DNA of 64,000 nucleotides from Tanypteryx hageni (Eukaryota > Arthropoda > Insecta > Odonata > Petaluridae): positions 173,320,837-173,384,836 of the forward strand of contig CM054113.1 of the NCBI GenBank assembly GCA_028673005.1, given 5' to 3'. A program made the translations under genes and the position numbers. The notes beneath the pieces were generated by a model. The model was not told the origin of the DNA. It did no database searches and worked only from the letters and a program-made list of their open reading frames with translations. Positions 1 through 11,893 of this stretch are shown piece after piece. How positions within the stretch are numbered: position 1 is the stretch's first letter; the number at the start of each line of letters is the position of its first letter.

Positions 1-178
1 GTCCCTCGCAGCATCCGCCCACTTCGAACCACAGGTTGCTATGCTATGCGACGTAGGTGGCAAGGCAGCGTATCACAACCAGTACATGACGGAGGGAGGG
101 AGATGGGTTGCCGACACGGACACCAAGGGCAACGGGTGCATGAAGGACAAGATGGAGATCCTTGAATACTGCAAAAAG
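1..178 (+). CDS. Appl: APP-like gene, GFLD exon (3' part of the exon)
   Basis: This is the end of an exon of an amyloid-precursor-like protein, a type I membrane glycoprotein with neuronal adhesion and signalling roles. Reading from base 2 gives 59 codons without a stop, starting SLAASAHFEPQVAMLCDVGG and ending KMEILEYCKK. It matches the first half of the growth-factor-like domain in E1: the EPQ(V/I)A(M)xC strand, a GRWVADTD segment (APP has GKWDSDPS), NGCMKDK (APP KTCIDTK) and EILEYCKK (APP GILQYCQE). The three cysteines equal the first three GFLD cysteines. The exon ends in phase 0 at AAG|GTAGGA, the same place as the human APP exon 2/3 border before VYP. The start lies outside the window, so signal peptide and 5' limit are not seen. 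SLAASAH just before EPQ may be the mature N-terminus or the end of the signal peptide. Family assignment is strong; orthology to fly Appl rather than another APP paralogue is inferred. Confidence 0.93.
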
Positions 179-184
179 GTAGGA
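179..184 (+). promoter_or_regulatory. 5' splice donor of the APP-like exon
   Basis: AAG|GTAGGA directly follows the last GFLD codon. Reading on past it quickly leaves APP homology (the frame continues as VGKDNDFLI and has a stop at 254), so the domain boundary and the donor agree. Confidence 0.88.
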
Positions 185-1520
185 AAAGATAATGATTTTC
201 TAATACTGGGGATGCGTTTCGAAAGAGTGGCGTGTTTGCGAATCCTTGTTAGGTGAAACTAGCTTAACATGTTTAAAGGGTTGTTGCACGCTCCTTCGGG
301 CACCCTCTTCGTAGCCCAGAATCTTTAAACCTCTCTCTGACGCACGTATTGTACAAATAGTGTCGTTGTCAATTATCTAAGTTTTTAGCAAAGCTCTCTG
401 GTACTCCAAATCAAATTTTCTCGCTCAGCAATTGGAATCACACATCCCAAGTTTGATCAACCTGCGTTAATGCTGAACATGATCCGAGTTATCTGAATCT
501 TTTGTGTTAAATAACAAACCATGTTTTATAGCGAATCCGTGTTATAGGAGGGCCAGATGTATACATAAACTACTATTTTTTTAGGAAGATCTCAGACTGC
601 TATTTTTTTCCTATTAACGAATTTATTCGAATGATACCCCATCATCGAAAAGACTAATCTAGTTTGATTTGTCAGGGGTATTTTCGAATCATGAAAATTC
701 ATTTTATTTGGCTTTTTCTGAAATCGCAAAATCGTTTCTTATATATATTCTAGCCGTAGTTAATTTAACGTCATACATTATTGTTTATTATATGTTTGCG
801 CCCTGATATTAAGGTGAAAACGTTCTTACTCCATGGCTCTGATTGTATAATACTAGTATCGGGTTTTGTAGTGTTAAACGTACGTATGATAGATAATATT
901 ATAGAGCGTACATGCAGATTAGTATAATCATAGATGTCTGTAAAGTTGCTTTGCGAGCTTTTTCCTATTAAAAGTTTTCTATTGGAGCAATTTTCCTCAT
1001 TTGCAGAAGTATCAACGATTGTTGACTCTGTTTCTTTTCTTACATTTATTTGAACTCACTTTACGGTCACATAAAATTAAAATTCAGCTCGAGATTTGAG
1101 TTTCACTTGATAAATGCAGTAATTCCTTCATTAGAATGCTAATGAAAGTTTCCATTTTTAGGTTTTATGAGGTGGATGTAACCTTTTTCTTCGCATATAT
1201 CCTTCGATCTTAAAAAGGCGTCGCGATTATGAAATTTCAAATGCAAATCGAAAAGATTTATCCCCCGTTGAATCTTCAGTAAGAGCTGAATGAGATAAAA
1301 ACCGCGTATTTTTACCGCTCGTTCTAGTTATCAGCGTGTTTCTCCGAGATTTCATATTCATAAGTTTTGAAGTGGAGAATATAAGAATTGAAGTAATTAT
1401 TATTTTATCATAACGCGTTCATGGTATAATTAATTTCCCCGGGGCATGAAATCCATTTCGTTTGAGTCTGCAATCTTTCGTAATCTTTTCGTAATTGCGT
1501 CTGCTTTCATTGCTGGAACG
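185..1520. other. Intronic DNA, nothing recognised
   Basis: AT-rich unique-looking sequence. I see no ORF with family features, no RNA gene and no clear repeat. Several TA-rich stretches occur, for example around 735-760. Confidence 0.5.
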
Positions 1521-1528
1521 CATATATA

Positions 1529-1587
<59 letters not shown>

Positions 1588-1603
1588 ATACACACACACA
1601 CAC
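1521..1603. repeat. Compound microsatellite (TG)n(TA)n(CA)n
   Basis: A TG run (about 1528-1545) passes into TA (to about 1577), then into CA with two TACA interruptions. TG and CA are reverse complements, so the whole block is an imperfect palindrome that could fold into one hairpin. ORFs across it are low-complexity artefacts. Confidence 0.95.
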
Positions 1604-4149
1604 TTCTATCTGGGAATTATTTCTCCAATATTTATTCAGGCATTTGCACCTGCGGAATTTCAGCCAAGAAAAAAAGCGTTTTTTTTAAACTCGCTCGATT
1701 TTTTGTCCAAACAAATATTCCTAAAATCAAATTAAAAACTTGGAAACTTGGATACACTCACACACACTAGAGTCGCGCGGAGGTTTTTTTTGTGCTCGTC
1801 TTTCCAGTTTTGCGTCAGGCTCCGTCAAAGTTTTTTTCGGGTATGGTGGAAAGGGATAGAAAAGTATCATGAATAAATTACTTCTTCCGAACGAGAACGT
1901 CGTAAAAAAATAAACCGGCCACTTAAAAGATTGAAGAGCGACGCGTAGTCTGGGTCGTTGTTTTCTTGACTGTTCTCTTCTCGTCTCTACTGTCTCCTAT
2001 TTTATTCCACTTCTTCCCGCGTCTTCTTTTTTCGCTGTATACCTGAACTTTAGAATAGAATTTCGAATTTTCTGGCACTCCTTTAAGCGAAGAGGGAGAA
2101 AATTTCTTTTTTATTAACCTTCGGAACCGAACCGTTCGGATGAACTTTTTAATAGAAATTACCCTAAACTCACATCCGATACTTCATACGTTTATTTTTT
2201 GTTTTGACGGCGTTCAAAACATCGCGCGAAGTTCGAGTTAATGAAGTTATTTATTTTTTTTTCTTCGGATGACATCCATCATCAGTGATATCCTCGCTTT
2301 TAAGAAAAAGGAAGAAATTTAAAGATAGAAAAAATGATTCTCCCTTCGCCGCGTGTCAAGAGTTTGAAATGACTTAACAGTTTATTCGTGTCGGCCATTA
2401 GTTTTATTTTAGAGGGGAAGCTCTTAGGTGTTTGACGTGCATAGGGAGAAATTCTGTTGGTTATTTTTCGAACTACTTGTTGGGAAACTATTATATGAGA
2501 TGTAGACACCGCTAAATGATTGCTGACGTGGTAGCTTTGACGCCGCGCGTCTTAGTTATCTTTTAAGATTGGTTACCACTACGACGTTAATGATTTATTT
2601 TACACGTCACTCGTTGCAGTATGTTTCTTCGTTAAATATTTAATGTCAATATTTTGTTCGATTTTTGGCATTGAAGATCAACCAGCGAAAATGAGGTTTG
2701 ATCGGCGAATTAAAAATAGATTAGTAGAAGACTTTTTTTTTAATTGAAAATGTAGTAATATCAAATAGATATTCATTTTAATTTGACAAATTATGGTTTA
2801 TTAAAATTCAAAGATGAAGTAAGGAATAATTATAAGGATAATTTCTTATATTGGAGGAGATAAACAGAAGATGTAGAGGAGTGGATGGTTAGGTTTATTC
2901 TGAACCATGGCAGCTAAAATTCATCAAAAAAATGTAAAAATCAAAGACTCACTAACCGTATTAATCCTAAATACGTCATGGTATGTTAAATAGTAATCAT
3001 CAACACCGTCTATGCCCAAGGAAGTATTTTAATCATTTACCTTTTTGTTCAATCAAAATTATTAAATAATAGTAATTACAAAAAACTCTGAATTTAATAC
3101 CAATTGCCATTTGTCATTCCTACACTGTCCGAAAGTGCCGTCTTCAGAGAATTTCCCTTGTCGATGCACGTATTCTCCGTCCAAACACTGCTTTCCGCTT
3201 CTTTACGCTCAAAAATATGAACCAGCCAGCAAATCAAGTCCATTCCCTTAGCTGTTGCTCAAAAATCCTTATTGCTAGTGATTTGGAGCTCCATTTTTTC
3301 CGTGCGTAGTTTTTTCCAACCGATCGTCAACACCAGCTCGGCTTTATCTAATCCCTGCAACATAGGCTTGCCCGCCGTGCGGGAGGTAGATCCCATCCCC
3401 TCCCGATTTTTTTCCATCGAGCTCGACGTCAAAAATAATCGATTCTCCGATGACCTCATGTGCCAGACAAAAGTAACAAGAGAAGCAGGAGACACAGAGA
3501 GAGTAATGCTGCGGACTAGCTGAATAGAATAGAGAAAAAAATAAGGTCAGCTTTAAGTGCGCCAACACGCGACAGAGAGAAAAGGAGATGTGTGTACGAG
3601 CGATAGGATGCGTTAGGACAAAAATAGGAGTAAAACCCAAAAAAATAACGAACTTAATTTTTTTTCGAGATTATCCGTGTTGTGTGTATGTGAAGAGGAG
3701 GAGTATGTTGGAGAGGGACGGATGAAAGGTTCACACACAGAAATATCCTGCTTTGTTCTATTTGCGAACCGCATTTTCCATAGAGGGTCGAGACCTTCTC
3801 GTTACCACGTTCGGTTTTTTTCCCCGCGTTTTTTATTTTGCACGTCGGTTAAAAAATTAATGAACCGGCGAGTGTGGTCCGATACACACCGTGTTATCGG
3901 GTATGAAGCGCGTATGGCCTCTGGGAGAGGTCAGAGGACCGAAGGAAGGACGAGAGGGTCTTTTTGTTGCTCGGAAAGGGCGAGTGAGTACAGGTTATAG
4001 GGACGGGAGTGGGGAAAGGAATGATTGTAGGGAAAGGAGGAAAGAGTGATGGGTGAGGGAGAAAGAGCGGTCGGTAAAGGGGCAATGGAACGGGGTGGAA
4101 GAGAGTTTAGTAAATAAATGGAAGGCAGGGTTTCCCTGCTCTAAATATT
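1604..4149. other. Intronic DNA, nothing recognised
   Basis: Mixed AT-rich sequence with homopolymer T runs. Short ORFs on both strands around 3.26-3.64 kb overlap each other and have no family features. I see no repeat or RNA gene. Confidence 0.45.
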
Positions 4150-4185
4150 TCTGTCGGCCAGTCTCTCTCACTCTTGCCCCTTCCT

Positions 4186-4276
4186 CCTCTCGCCTCCTAT
4201 TCTCCTCTCGCCTCCTATTCTCCTCTCGCCTCCTATTCTCCTCTCGCCTCCTATTCTCCTCTCGCCTCCTATTCTC
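4186..4276. repeat. 18-bp tandem repeat, 5 copies
   Basis: Five back-to-back, near-identical copies of an 18-bp unit (CCTCTCGCCTCCTATTCT) at the left of the polypyrimidine tract. Such homogeneity suggests recent slippage or amplification. Confidence 0.93.
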
Positions 4277-4694
4277 CCTCTTGCTCTCCCCGATACTTAT
4301 CGCCCTCTCTCCCTCTTGCTTTCTCCTCTCCCTCTTGCCTCCTCTTCTCCTTCTTGCCTCCCTCTTGCTCTCCCCGATACTTATTGCCCTCTCTCCCTCT
4401 TGCCTCCTCTCCCTCTTGCCTCCTCTTCCTCTCCTCTCTCTCCTGCCTCCTCTTCCTCTCCTCTCCCTCTTGCCTCCTCTTCCTCTCCTCTCCCTATTGC
4501 CTCCCTCTCCTCTCGCTCTTGCCTCCTCTTCCTCTCCCCCTCCCCTCCCTCTTGCCTCCTCCTCTCCTCTTGCTTCCTCCTCTCCTCGCCCTCTTGCCTC
4601 TTCTTCCTCTCGCCTACTCTCCCTCGTCCCCTCCTCTTCCTCCTCTTCTCCCTCTTGCTCTCCCCGTTACTTATTGCCGTCTCTCCCTCTTGCC
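4274..4694. repeat. Higher-order repeat in the polypyrimidine tract
   Basis: A roughly 46-bp block with the rare non-CT word GATACTTAT (third copy GTTACTTAT) flanked by CTCCCTCTTGC words recurs at about 4274-4320, 4358-4404 and 4648-4694. Spacing is about 85 and 290 bp. Confidence 0.8.
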
Positions 4695-5180
4695 TCCTCC
4701 TCCTCTCCCTCTTGCCACCTCCGGTACCTCTACCTTCCTCTCCCTCTTGTCCTTCCTCTTCTCCCTCTTGCTTTCTCTTCTCCCTCTTGTCCCCTCCTCT
4801 TGCCTTCTTTCCCTCTTGTCCCCTCCTCTTGCCACCTCCCCCTGCCCCTTCCCTTCTTCCCTCTATCTCCCTCCTCTCCCGCTTTCACCCTCTCTCTCTC
4901 TTGCCACCTCCTCTTCTCTTTCCTCCACCTCCTCTTCTCTTTCCTCCACCTCCTCTCCCTCTTGCCCCCTCCTGCCCCTTCCTTTTCCCTCCTACTCCCT
5001 CCTCTCCCGCTTGCACCCTCTTGTCATCTCTTCCTCTTTCCTCCACCTCCTTTCCCCCTTGCCTCGTATTCTCCCTCTTTCCTCCCCCTTCTCTTCCTCT
5101 TTTCCCTTCTCTTCCTCTTTTCCCTTCCTCATCCTCTCCCTCATTTTCCTTCTTTGCCCTCTCCATCCCTCTCACTCTTC

Positions 5181-7379
5181 CTCCGCTAACCATTCGAAGG
5201 CCATCGGTCCGCGAGTTTGTAATGGTGGTATTAATTAACGATCGTGGAGAGAGAAAAGGGTGGGAAGCGGGGAAGAGAAAGAGAGAGCGGAAATGGGGCG
5301 GAAAGTAGGGGAAAAGAGAGGCGTGGAGGGAGGGGAGATGTTGGATTAGTCTAGGAGGCTGAATCGGGAGAATATGGGGTAGGATTTTCAAAAAAGTTAG
5401 GAGAGAGGGGGTTATGAGGTTAGGAAGGAATCTCCCCGTGCGGAAAGTAGGGCTTTACTTGTCACCCCACGGACAGCTTACGTTGGCGACGAACCTCCCC
5501 ACCAAAGGGGGGTCGTCGGTGACCGGTTTTATTTTATTTTTTTTATTTTTTTTAAAAAGAAGAGCCGGTGTTTTCTTTTTTGTCCCTAGTACGTTTTTCG
5601 GAGCGGATGCATGAGAAATTGACTTCGGCGGTGAAGAATGACAAAAAGGAAAAATGTGATCTTTCGTCGAAAGAGGAGTTTCGGATCCATCGGAGAAGGG
5701 GATTAAAGATGGAGGGGCGGGAAAGAAAAGATGGCGCGTGGAAGATGCGAAAGAGACACTCTCGGAATTGGATTCCGCGAAATGTGATTGGGCGTGAATG
5801 TGATTGGGAGGAATTCAGCTCCCGGAAGGAATGAACTCCTTCAAAAAAATTATGAATCCGATAGATGGCAATATCTTCCTTTTGAAATATTTTTTTGCGG
5901 AGGATTGACTCGTGTAAACGTCGATCGATCGCATATCTTTTTATATTCTGAGACTCTACAGCTGCTATATTAAGGATGGAAATTAATCAATTCATTTCTC
6001 TTTAACTTTTTTTTAATCCAAATGATTTTTGTTTTTGTTTAATTTGATTTGTATGCCGTTATACACAGACCATCGGAAAAAAGGGTTGTTTCTCGTTCAA
6101 GATAGATTCTTTGACGGTTACAGTTTCGTAAAGATCGGCGCTGCGTTATTGTAAAGAGAAATTCGCTAACATAAATTCAGTTCGACTAGAAAATATCGCA
6201 AACTCTATCGCGTGATTGAACGTGAAAAATACTATACTTTTCAATATTGCGTAGTTGAGTATTTCATCGGTTCTCGCAAAACAGGCTCAAAAACGTTTGA
6301 TGATCCTTCCATCTTGCTTCATTTTTTTGCAAATACCTCATATTTGCATCGTTTTATCCGTGACGTAAACGGCTATGAAAATTTTTTCATTCCACTTCCA
6401 TTCAGATCGACTTGCTTTTTTTCTCTCTCATTCGTTCCGAATTAAATTCCGGGAACGCTTTGACGTCACGCTATCTATTACGCAGCTTTCGTGGCGATAA
6501 AAATCTCATACCCTTTTTCTCTATAACGGGAAGTAAAAATATTTTCTTTTCCTCCCGCAGTTCATACGGTTTAATACCATGCGCTGAGAAATATATTTTC
6601 GCTTTAGGCTGTATGAACCTCCCCTCCCTCCGGCCGTTGTTATAGTTCCATGTTTTCTCTCTCCCTCTGCTGCACCCTTTAGAGGGGGCTATTTTTGGGA
6701 CAACAACGTGTGCCGATAGCGGCGGCGCTTACAAAGGGAGCCGAGCGTAGTTGAAACGTGATACCTAGCTAGCGGCTCGCTCTGACGAGTTCACGATAAA
6801 ACTCGCTCGGCGTCCACGTTGTTGTTTTTTCCTTTCTCCTTTACTCTCGAATACGTAATGGAATAAGTGAAATAGAGTATGGCGCGGATCACTCCGGTCG
6901 AATTTTATTTCCGTTTTCTTTTTTGTTTTTCGAGGTGAAATCGATTAATGGTTCGTCGTTTCGCGGATGAAACCCTTTAAGCGGATTTTGGTTTTTTTTT
7001 AGTTTAGGGACAATTTTGATGTATTATATATAATTTGGAATACAGGCGGAAATCTTTGTCTAATGTTTTGAAAAATAAAAAAGGGGGTTTTTTGAATCAT
7101 TGTATTATCAAAAGAAAACTGTCCCATTCTCTCTTTCAAGCGAAACGTCAAGTTCAGATTGCAATTTTCGCCTGCACGCGTAAAATGGCCGATATTTTAT
7201 TTACACCGTTGCTATGTTGTGTGGACGATATATTTTTAGGTAGATATTGCTGTACAGCGACAAATGTTGGTACACAATACCGTATAGCTGGAATCCGAAG
7301 AAAACGTGCAATTTTTAAGGCTTAAGTAATTTTAAATTTTTTATCTAATGAAATTCCCTGTTAGGTTAGAATTTCTCGT
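5181..7379. other. Intronic DNA with purine-rich start; imperfect inverted repeat at 6698-6825
   Basis: 5230-5420 is GA-rich, the opposite bias to the preceding tract. At about 6701-6720 the sequence ACAACAACGTG..GCCGA reappears as reverse complement at about 6805-6828 (TCGGCG..CACGTTGTTGT), around a GC-richer, CpG-containing core. Nothing else is recognised. Confidence 0.45.
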
Positions 7380-7632
7380 TAATTCCCTGCCCTAAACTCT
7401 GATGCTTTCTGTCAGTCACTATTGATATTTATCTAATCATTCTCATCCTTCTATCCTCAATAGTAATTTGCCTTCGTACTCTGCCTGTTTCTCCCACTTA
7501 GTTATTTATGACTATTATGTATTATTTTTGTTATTCTTTTGTTATTATGTATTGTATTTTTAATTTATTTCTTTGTAATATTTTACTGCAAATGGCCTGC
7601 GCCTGCTGGAATTATATGAATAAATAAATATA
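7380..7632 (+). mobile_element. LINE-like 3' tail (fragment)
   Basis: An AT-rich stretch with TTTTGT/TTATTATG words ends in a short GC-richer motif (GGCCTGCGCCTGCTGGAATT), then ATATGAATAAATAAATA. This layout is typical of 3' ends of arthropod jockey/CR1-type non-LTR elements. No coding part is preserved next to it, and the family is not certain. Confidence 0.33.
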
Positions 7633-9170
7633 CAGTTGTGCCTCTAGATCTCGAAATTCTGCAACAAGAATTAGTCGAAGTGAATATTTTTCCTCATTCG
7701 CGATCGTATGCGTTAAAATGAACTTTTTCGTTTCGAAGTTTAGATATCTCGAACTTGTTCTGTCTTCCCTTGAGGTTCGACTCTATTTTTCTCCATAAAA
7801 AATGTAGGTGGCGCGTAGAAATTCTATTTTCTTGAAGTGGATGGTTCCCTCTTTTTAGGCCGTATTTCAAATTTAGAAGCGTGTGTATTATCATAAGGAT
7901 TAAATAAATAAAATAGATACGTATTAAGATCGATAAGCCCTCGCTCAAGTAACTTACTGGAAATGGATGTGTCGATTTCTTCGGCTGAAATATTTACCCT
8001 TGCGAGATAAATTTTCACCCGCCATGTATTTGGCTACAGTGCAGTTTTTCATACAGCCAAAACCGGCCGGTACGGCAAAAACAAAAATCCGCAATTTTAT
8101 TCACAAATCGACGGGGAAAAAAATCCTGGCCTTAATCAATCTCGCTAGTGAACCGGAGCAGCAGTATCCTGTCGTGTGTGTACGTCCCATTCGTCGGCGA
8201 CAATATTCACAGGAGAGAGAGAGGGAGATCAAAAAAAATCGTTTATTCTTTAAGGTCGAGTGATTGGCAGGAGGCGGTCGGTCGATGCGACGGGGGAGAG
8301 AAAAACTAACAGGACGACGGCGAGGGGAGGTGGTCTATCTGTTCACGGGGATATGGGCAGAACAAGCGTTGCCACGGGGTCTCGTAGGTTTATGAGCCCT
8401 GTGGGAGTCGGGCGGCGGAAGGAGCATATACGAAAGGGGCGATGGGGGAGAAATAGAGAGGAGGGGGAGGCGAGGTGAGATGGGGGAGAGAAGAGAATGG
8501 AAGGTTAGAAAGGACGTACGGCATGTGCCTTGGGGAGTTTTTTGAAGAAGCTGTGGGGGATCGGGAAAAAAAGAAGATAAGAGGCGTGTGTCCGTAATAG
8601 CTCGTACGTGCGTGTGTATGCTCGCCTGTGCCGAAGCTTCGTCTCTTCGACGGCAGAGGGCGTTGGCGACTCTGCCCTCTCGGAGAATTAAAAAAATGGG
8701 TCGCGGAGATATGGGAGTTGACTCACGTTCCTGTCCGTCGTCGTCATACCGGGAGGAGATCTCTCGAAAGTCGTCTGGAGACTGCACTCTTGGGAGATAT
8801 GATCTCTCTCTATCTCTCTCGGTAGCGATTTTCCTTTACATATGTACGTATCGGGAAGGTTTCGAGAATGTTTCGAGTACGTAGTCGGACGAGTAAATTT
8901 GGCCGGATTTTTTTAAAGGCGAAAATGTACCCGTTTGTTGTTTTTTTCGGCGTTATTCAACTGGGGTCGTATTCCGGTAAAGTGCGCTATCTCCCCGTTC
9001 CGAGAGAGTTGGTAGGTTCTTGTAATTTCTTTTTTCCTAATCCACGTCAGAAATAGTTGGTTCTAGTCCGTTGAGTTTTGGAGTCGAATGTAGGCCAGGA
9101 GGGATTTCTTTGATGCGTCGACCGAACGTGAACCTGTGGCTTACGTTGGGGGAATATCGGTTAATCCGCG
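7633..9170. other. Intronic DNA, nothing recognised
   Basis: Includes a GA/GGGA-rich plus-strand stretch (about 8200-8560), richer in CpG than its neighbours. ORFs here are short, overlap on both strands and show no motif. Confidence 0.45.
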
Positions 9171-9344
9171 GAATTCGATGGGATATATGCGAATAACCGA
9201 GAGAGGAGGAAGGCGGACTGGATGGGGCATTTCTTCGGAAGTGATTGCATGCTTAAAGATGTGATTGAATGTGAAAGAGGAAGGGATTTCAGGGATATTA
9301 GACTAGTTGAAGTGGAAAAGGAGTTATCAAATATTGATGGTTGA
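9171..9344 (+). pseudogene. LINE reverse-transcriptase C-terminal remnant
   Basis: Codons from 9171 to the TGA at 9342-9344 read EFDGIYANNRERRKADWMGH, then FFGSDCMLKDVIECERGRD and a short tail. The pattern R(R)KADWMGHxxxxxCxLKDVIE matches the small conserved block (RxxxWIGHxLR...LLxxxIEG) just after the RT domain in many RTE/CR1-type LINEs. No RT catalytic block is visible upstream, so this is a short degenerate fragment. Assignment rests on motif shape only. Confidence 0.45.
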
Positions 9345-9699
9345 GGATAATATAGAGAACTCGATTTAACTCCGGATAAATCTGCGTACAACAGACTTGT
9401 AATGTAGATGCATGCTGATCGTTTACTTTACTATTAGGTATTACAAGAAGGGTTGATATGTTGTTGTTTTACGTACTGCAAGGAGAGACGTGTTATACAA
9501 AGGACTTGGGTGTTGGTAGTATGAGGGAGCCTGTGAGTCTTCGCTCTCACATTAAGTTGATTTTGATTTTAAAAAAGAATTCATTTGATCAGACATTTTA
9601 TTTATATAAGATGTCACAATGTAGTACCCAGCAGTGTCCAGGAAAATTCAGTATTTCAATACGTTTGAACAAATTATTAACAGGTTTCTCTTTCTTATT
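9345..9699. other. Intronic DNA, nothing recognised
   Basis: Unremarkable AT-rich sequence between the LINE remnant and the Helitron-like block. Confidence 0.4.
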
Positions 9700-10966
9700 T
9701 ATTGGCCGAGCGAAGCGAGGTCTCTCCTGTTGAGTCCATGTGCATTTTGTCTGTTTGTCTGTTATACGATAACTGCCGTCTCGGTTGTTTGATTTTTACC
9801 AAACTTCGTGTGCATGTACAAATAACTTAGTGGCGAATGCCTTTTGTTTTTCTAGAATATCACCCTTATAGTTACTGCGCAATTTGCGTTAGCGCATTGC
9901 GCTAATTTCCAAATCGTATCCAATCGAAATGACGTTTGATATACATACGGAAAACATCAATTGATGAGAAAAACGTCAAATAAATATTTCTCTAAAAAGT
10001 ACAGGGAGCCTCCCAGAGGCGCGCAATGTGTTTCTCCCCACCAGCTCTAAGTGGGATGAGCGAGGCCGAAGATCCCGCGGATCCCGTAGTTATTAACCAG
10101 TGTGGGGATTTAGGATATGTTTAATTTAATTTTGCTTTTATTTAATTGTTTAATTTTCGAAATGATGTAATAAATAAAATTTAACTGATCTTGCTAAGTT
10201 CCTTTAAACTTCTTTCTTCTTAAGCATAACAGAAAAAGTAAACAAACAAAATGACGTATTATCGTCAAGGGGCTCGCAAGTACATAACCGAAGTATTCTG
10301 CATTTTCACAAATTATGAATAAAATAATATTCCAAACAGTGGTCGAGATATAACTTCCCAAAATTCTATACAAACCTATAAACTAATATGAATGTATTGT
10401 TTTATTATTCTTTCAAATAACAGCACGTATAAATTAATCGTTCTTTTTAGGTAAAGATAATGTATCCAAGATATATAAACAGTAACGTTCCGATCTCTGA
10501 TTGGCTGGCCAGTCAACCAATAAAAACCTGCTAAAAGGTTCGCCGACGATTACAGTAATCCTATAAATAAAAGAATGTTTGTCTGTCTGTGGCAGCCATA
10601 ACTCTTCGGAAAATAAACGTAGGAGCTTCAAAATTTGACAGCAGCTTCAGTTTGATCCTGATATTTGCAGTGCCAAAAATAATTCAAATCGGCTCACGGG
10701 GGCCCGAGGGTCCCCATTGTTGGTCCAAATGCCGGTTTTTTGAGATATCTCAGCAACCAATTGACCGATTTTAATGAATTCTCCAACAATATCAATGTTT
10801 TGATAAGATACATTTTTGAGCCTAAAATGGATAAAATCGGTCCACGGGGTCAAGGATCGTAATGTAGGGTCGATCCAAATTTCACGATTTTTTGGGCTCC
10901 CCATGGAACGGTCGGTCCATATTTCGGCAATGTCCGTCTGCCTGTACGTATATATCAGGGAAGATC

Positions 10967-11570
10967 TGGCTGAACCGATTTCAACCAAATTAGGTAGGTA
11001 CATAGAATCTTCACATAAATACATGACCGAAATGACATATTTGGACCAGATAGACCAAGCAGGGGTGCCACAATTGCAAAATAATTTTTTTTTTAGTTAT
11101 GCTTTTGGAAGGAAATGGCCGAACCGAATTCAACCAAATTTGGTACATAAAATTTTCACAAATTCATGGCCGAAATGCCATACTTCGACCCGATTAACTA
11201 AGTAGGGGTGCCAAAATTGCAAAGTTAAACTTTTCTGTAATTATGCTTTTGGAAGGAATTGGCCCACCCGAATTCAAACAAATTTGGTATATAGAATTTT
11301 CACATAAATTCATGACCAAAATGCCATACATCGATCTGATTAACTAAGTAGGGGTGCCACAATTGTGCAGTTAAACTCTTCTGTAATTATTAATTTGTAC
11401 GGTATTGGCCAAACCGATTTCAACGAAATTTTCTATGAAGGAGTTGTGCAAGATAAATAAAACAAAAATAAGATTTTCAGGATAGATATACAAACAATAA
11501 CAATTTTCTTTTTATAAGTGTTTGTGTTGAACTGTCCGCATCGATTTTAACCGTATTATAATATTTATTA

Positions 11571-11621
<51 letters not shown>

Positions 11622-11760
11622 ATAATAGCATATTTGGACCGGATCAACTAAACAGGGGTGCCACAATTACAAATTAAACTCTTTCAGTAACTATGGATTT
11701 GGATGGAATGTCTCAACGGATGCCAACTAAATTATATACATTTATTTATTTATGGTTTTT
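10967..11760 (+). repeat. About 146-bp degenerate tandem array
   Basis: Units begin near 10967, 11116, 11260, 11406 and (diverged) 11709. Each reads TGGCCGAACCGATTTCAACC, then a FTGGTACATA-type AT stretch, then ATGACCGAAATGCCATA, then AGGGGTGCCACAATTG. Lengths are 149, 144 and 146 bp. The fourth is expanded to about 300 bp and carries a (TA)n tract and extra sequence, perhaps two merged units. Confidence 0.85.
11576..11619. repeat. (AT)n microsatellite
   Basis: About 22 perfect AT repeats inside the fourth unit of the 146-bp array. Confidence 0.95.
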
Positions 11761-11893
11761 ACAAAATACCATAATGAAATCAAGATTTTAATGCGGAGCT
11801 TAAGAGCAGATCTACCACAATAAATAAATAATAAAAGTCATTCGCAACTTAAAAGAAAACTCCTTTCCGAGCGTAGCCGGGCGTTTCTGCTAG

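Larger units (their letters stand above)
4150..5180. repeat. About 1-kb polypyrimidine (CT-rich) tract
   Basis: The plus strand is almost purely C and T for about 1 kb, built of CTCC, CTCTT and TTGCC-type words. All forward frames stay open here only because stop codons need A or G with T. The resulting Ser/Leu/Pro-rich ORFs (up to 378 codons) are not genes. The mirror-like polypurine/polypyrimidine composition is the kind that can form triplex (H-) DNA. Confidence 0.93.
9700..11893 (+). mobile_element. Helitron-like (HINE/Helentron-type) non-autonomous element(s)
   Basis: The right end has a small hairpin (CCGAGCGTAGCCGGG, 11876-11890 region), a short spacer and CTAG at about 11890-11893 followed by T, as expected for a rolling-circle 3' terminus inserted before T. 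GTCTGTCTG microsatellite cores occur at about 9749-9762 and 10578-10590, and a tandem array sits in the middle; both are usual in Helentron-associated elements. The left edge near the GAGCGAAGCGAGG motif (about 9708) is a guess, and two related elements may be joined. No Rep/helicase coding is seen. Confidence 0.38.

Noticed and set aside
1419..1770. Tyr-Ile / Thr-His repeat ORFs on both strands
   Set aside because: Translation of the TG/TA/CA microsatellite.
4053..5308. Three long overlapping forward ORFs (up to 378 codons), Ser/Leu/Pro-rich
   Set aside because: All forward frames are open because the strand is C/T-only; no domain, and the unit repeats are DNA-level.
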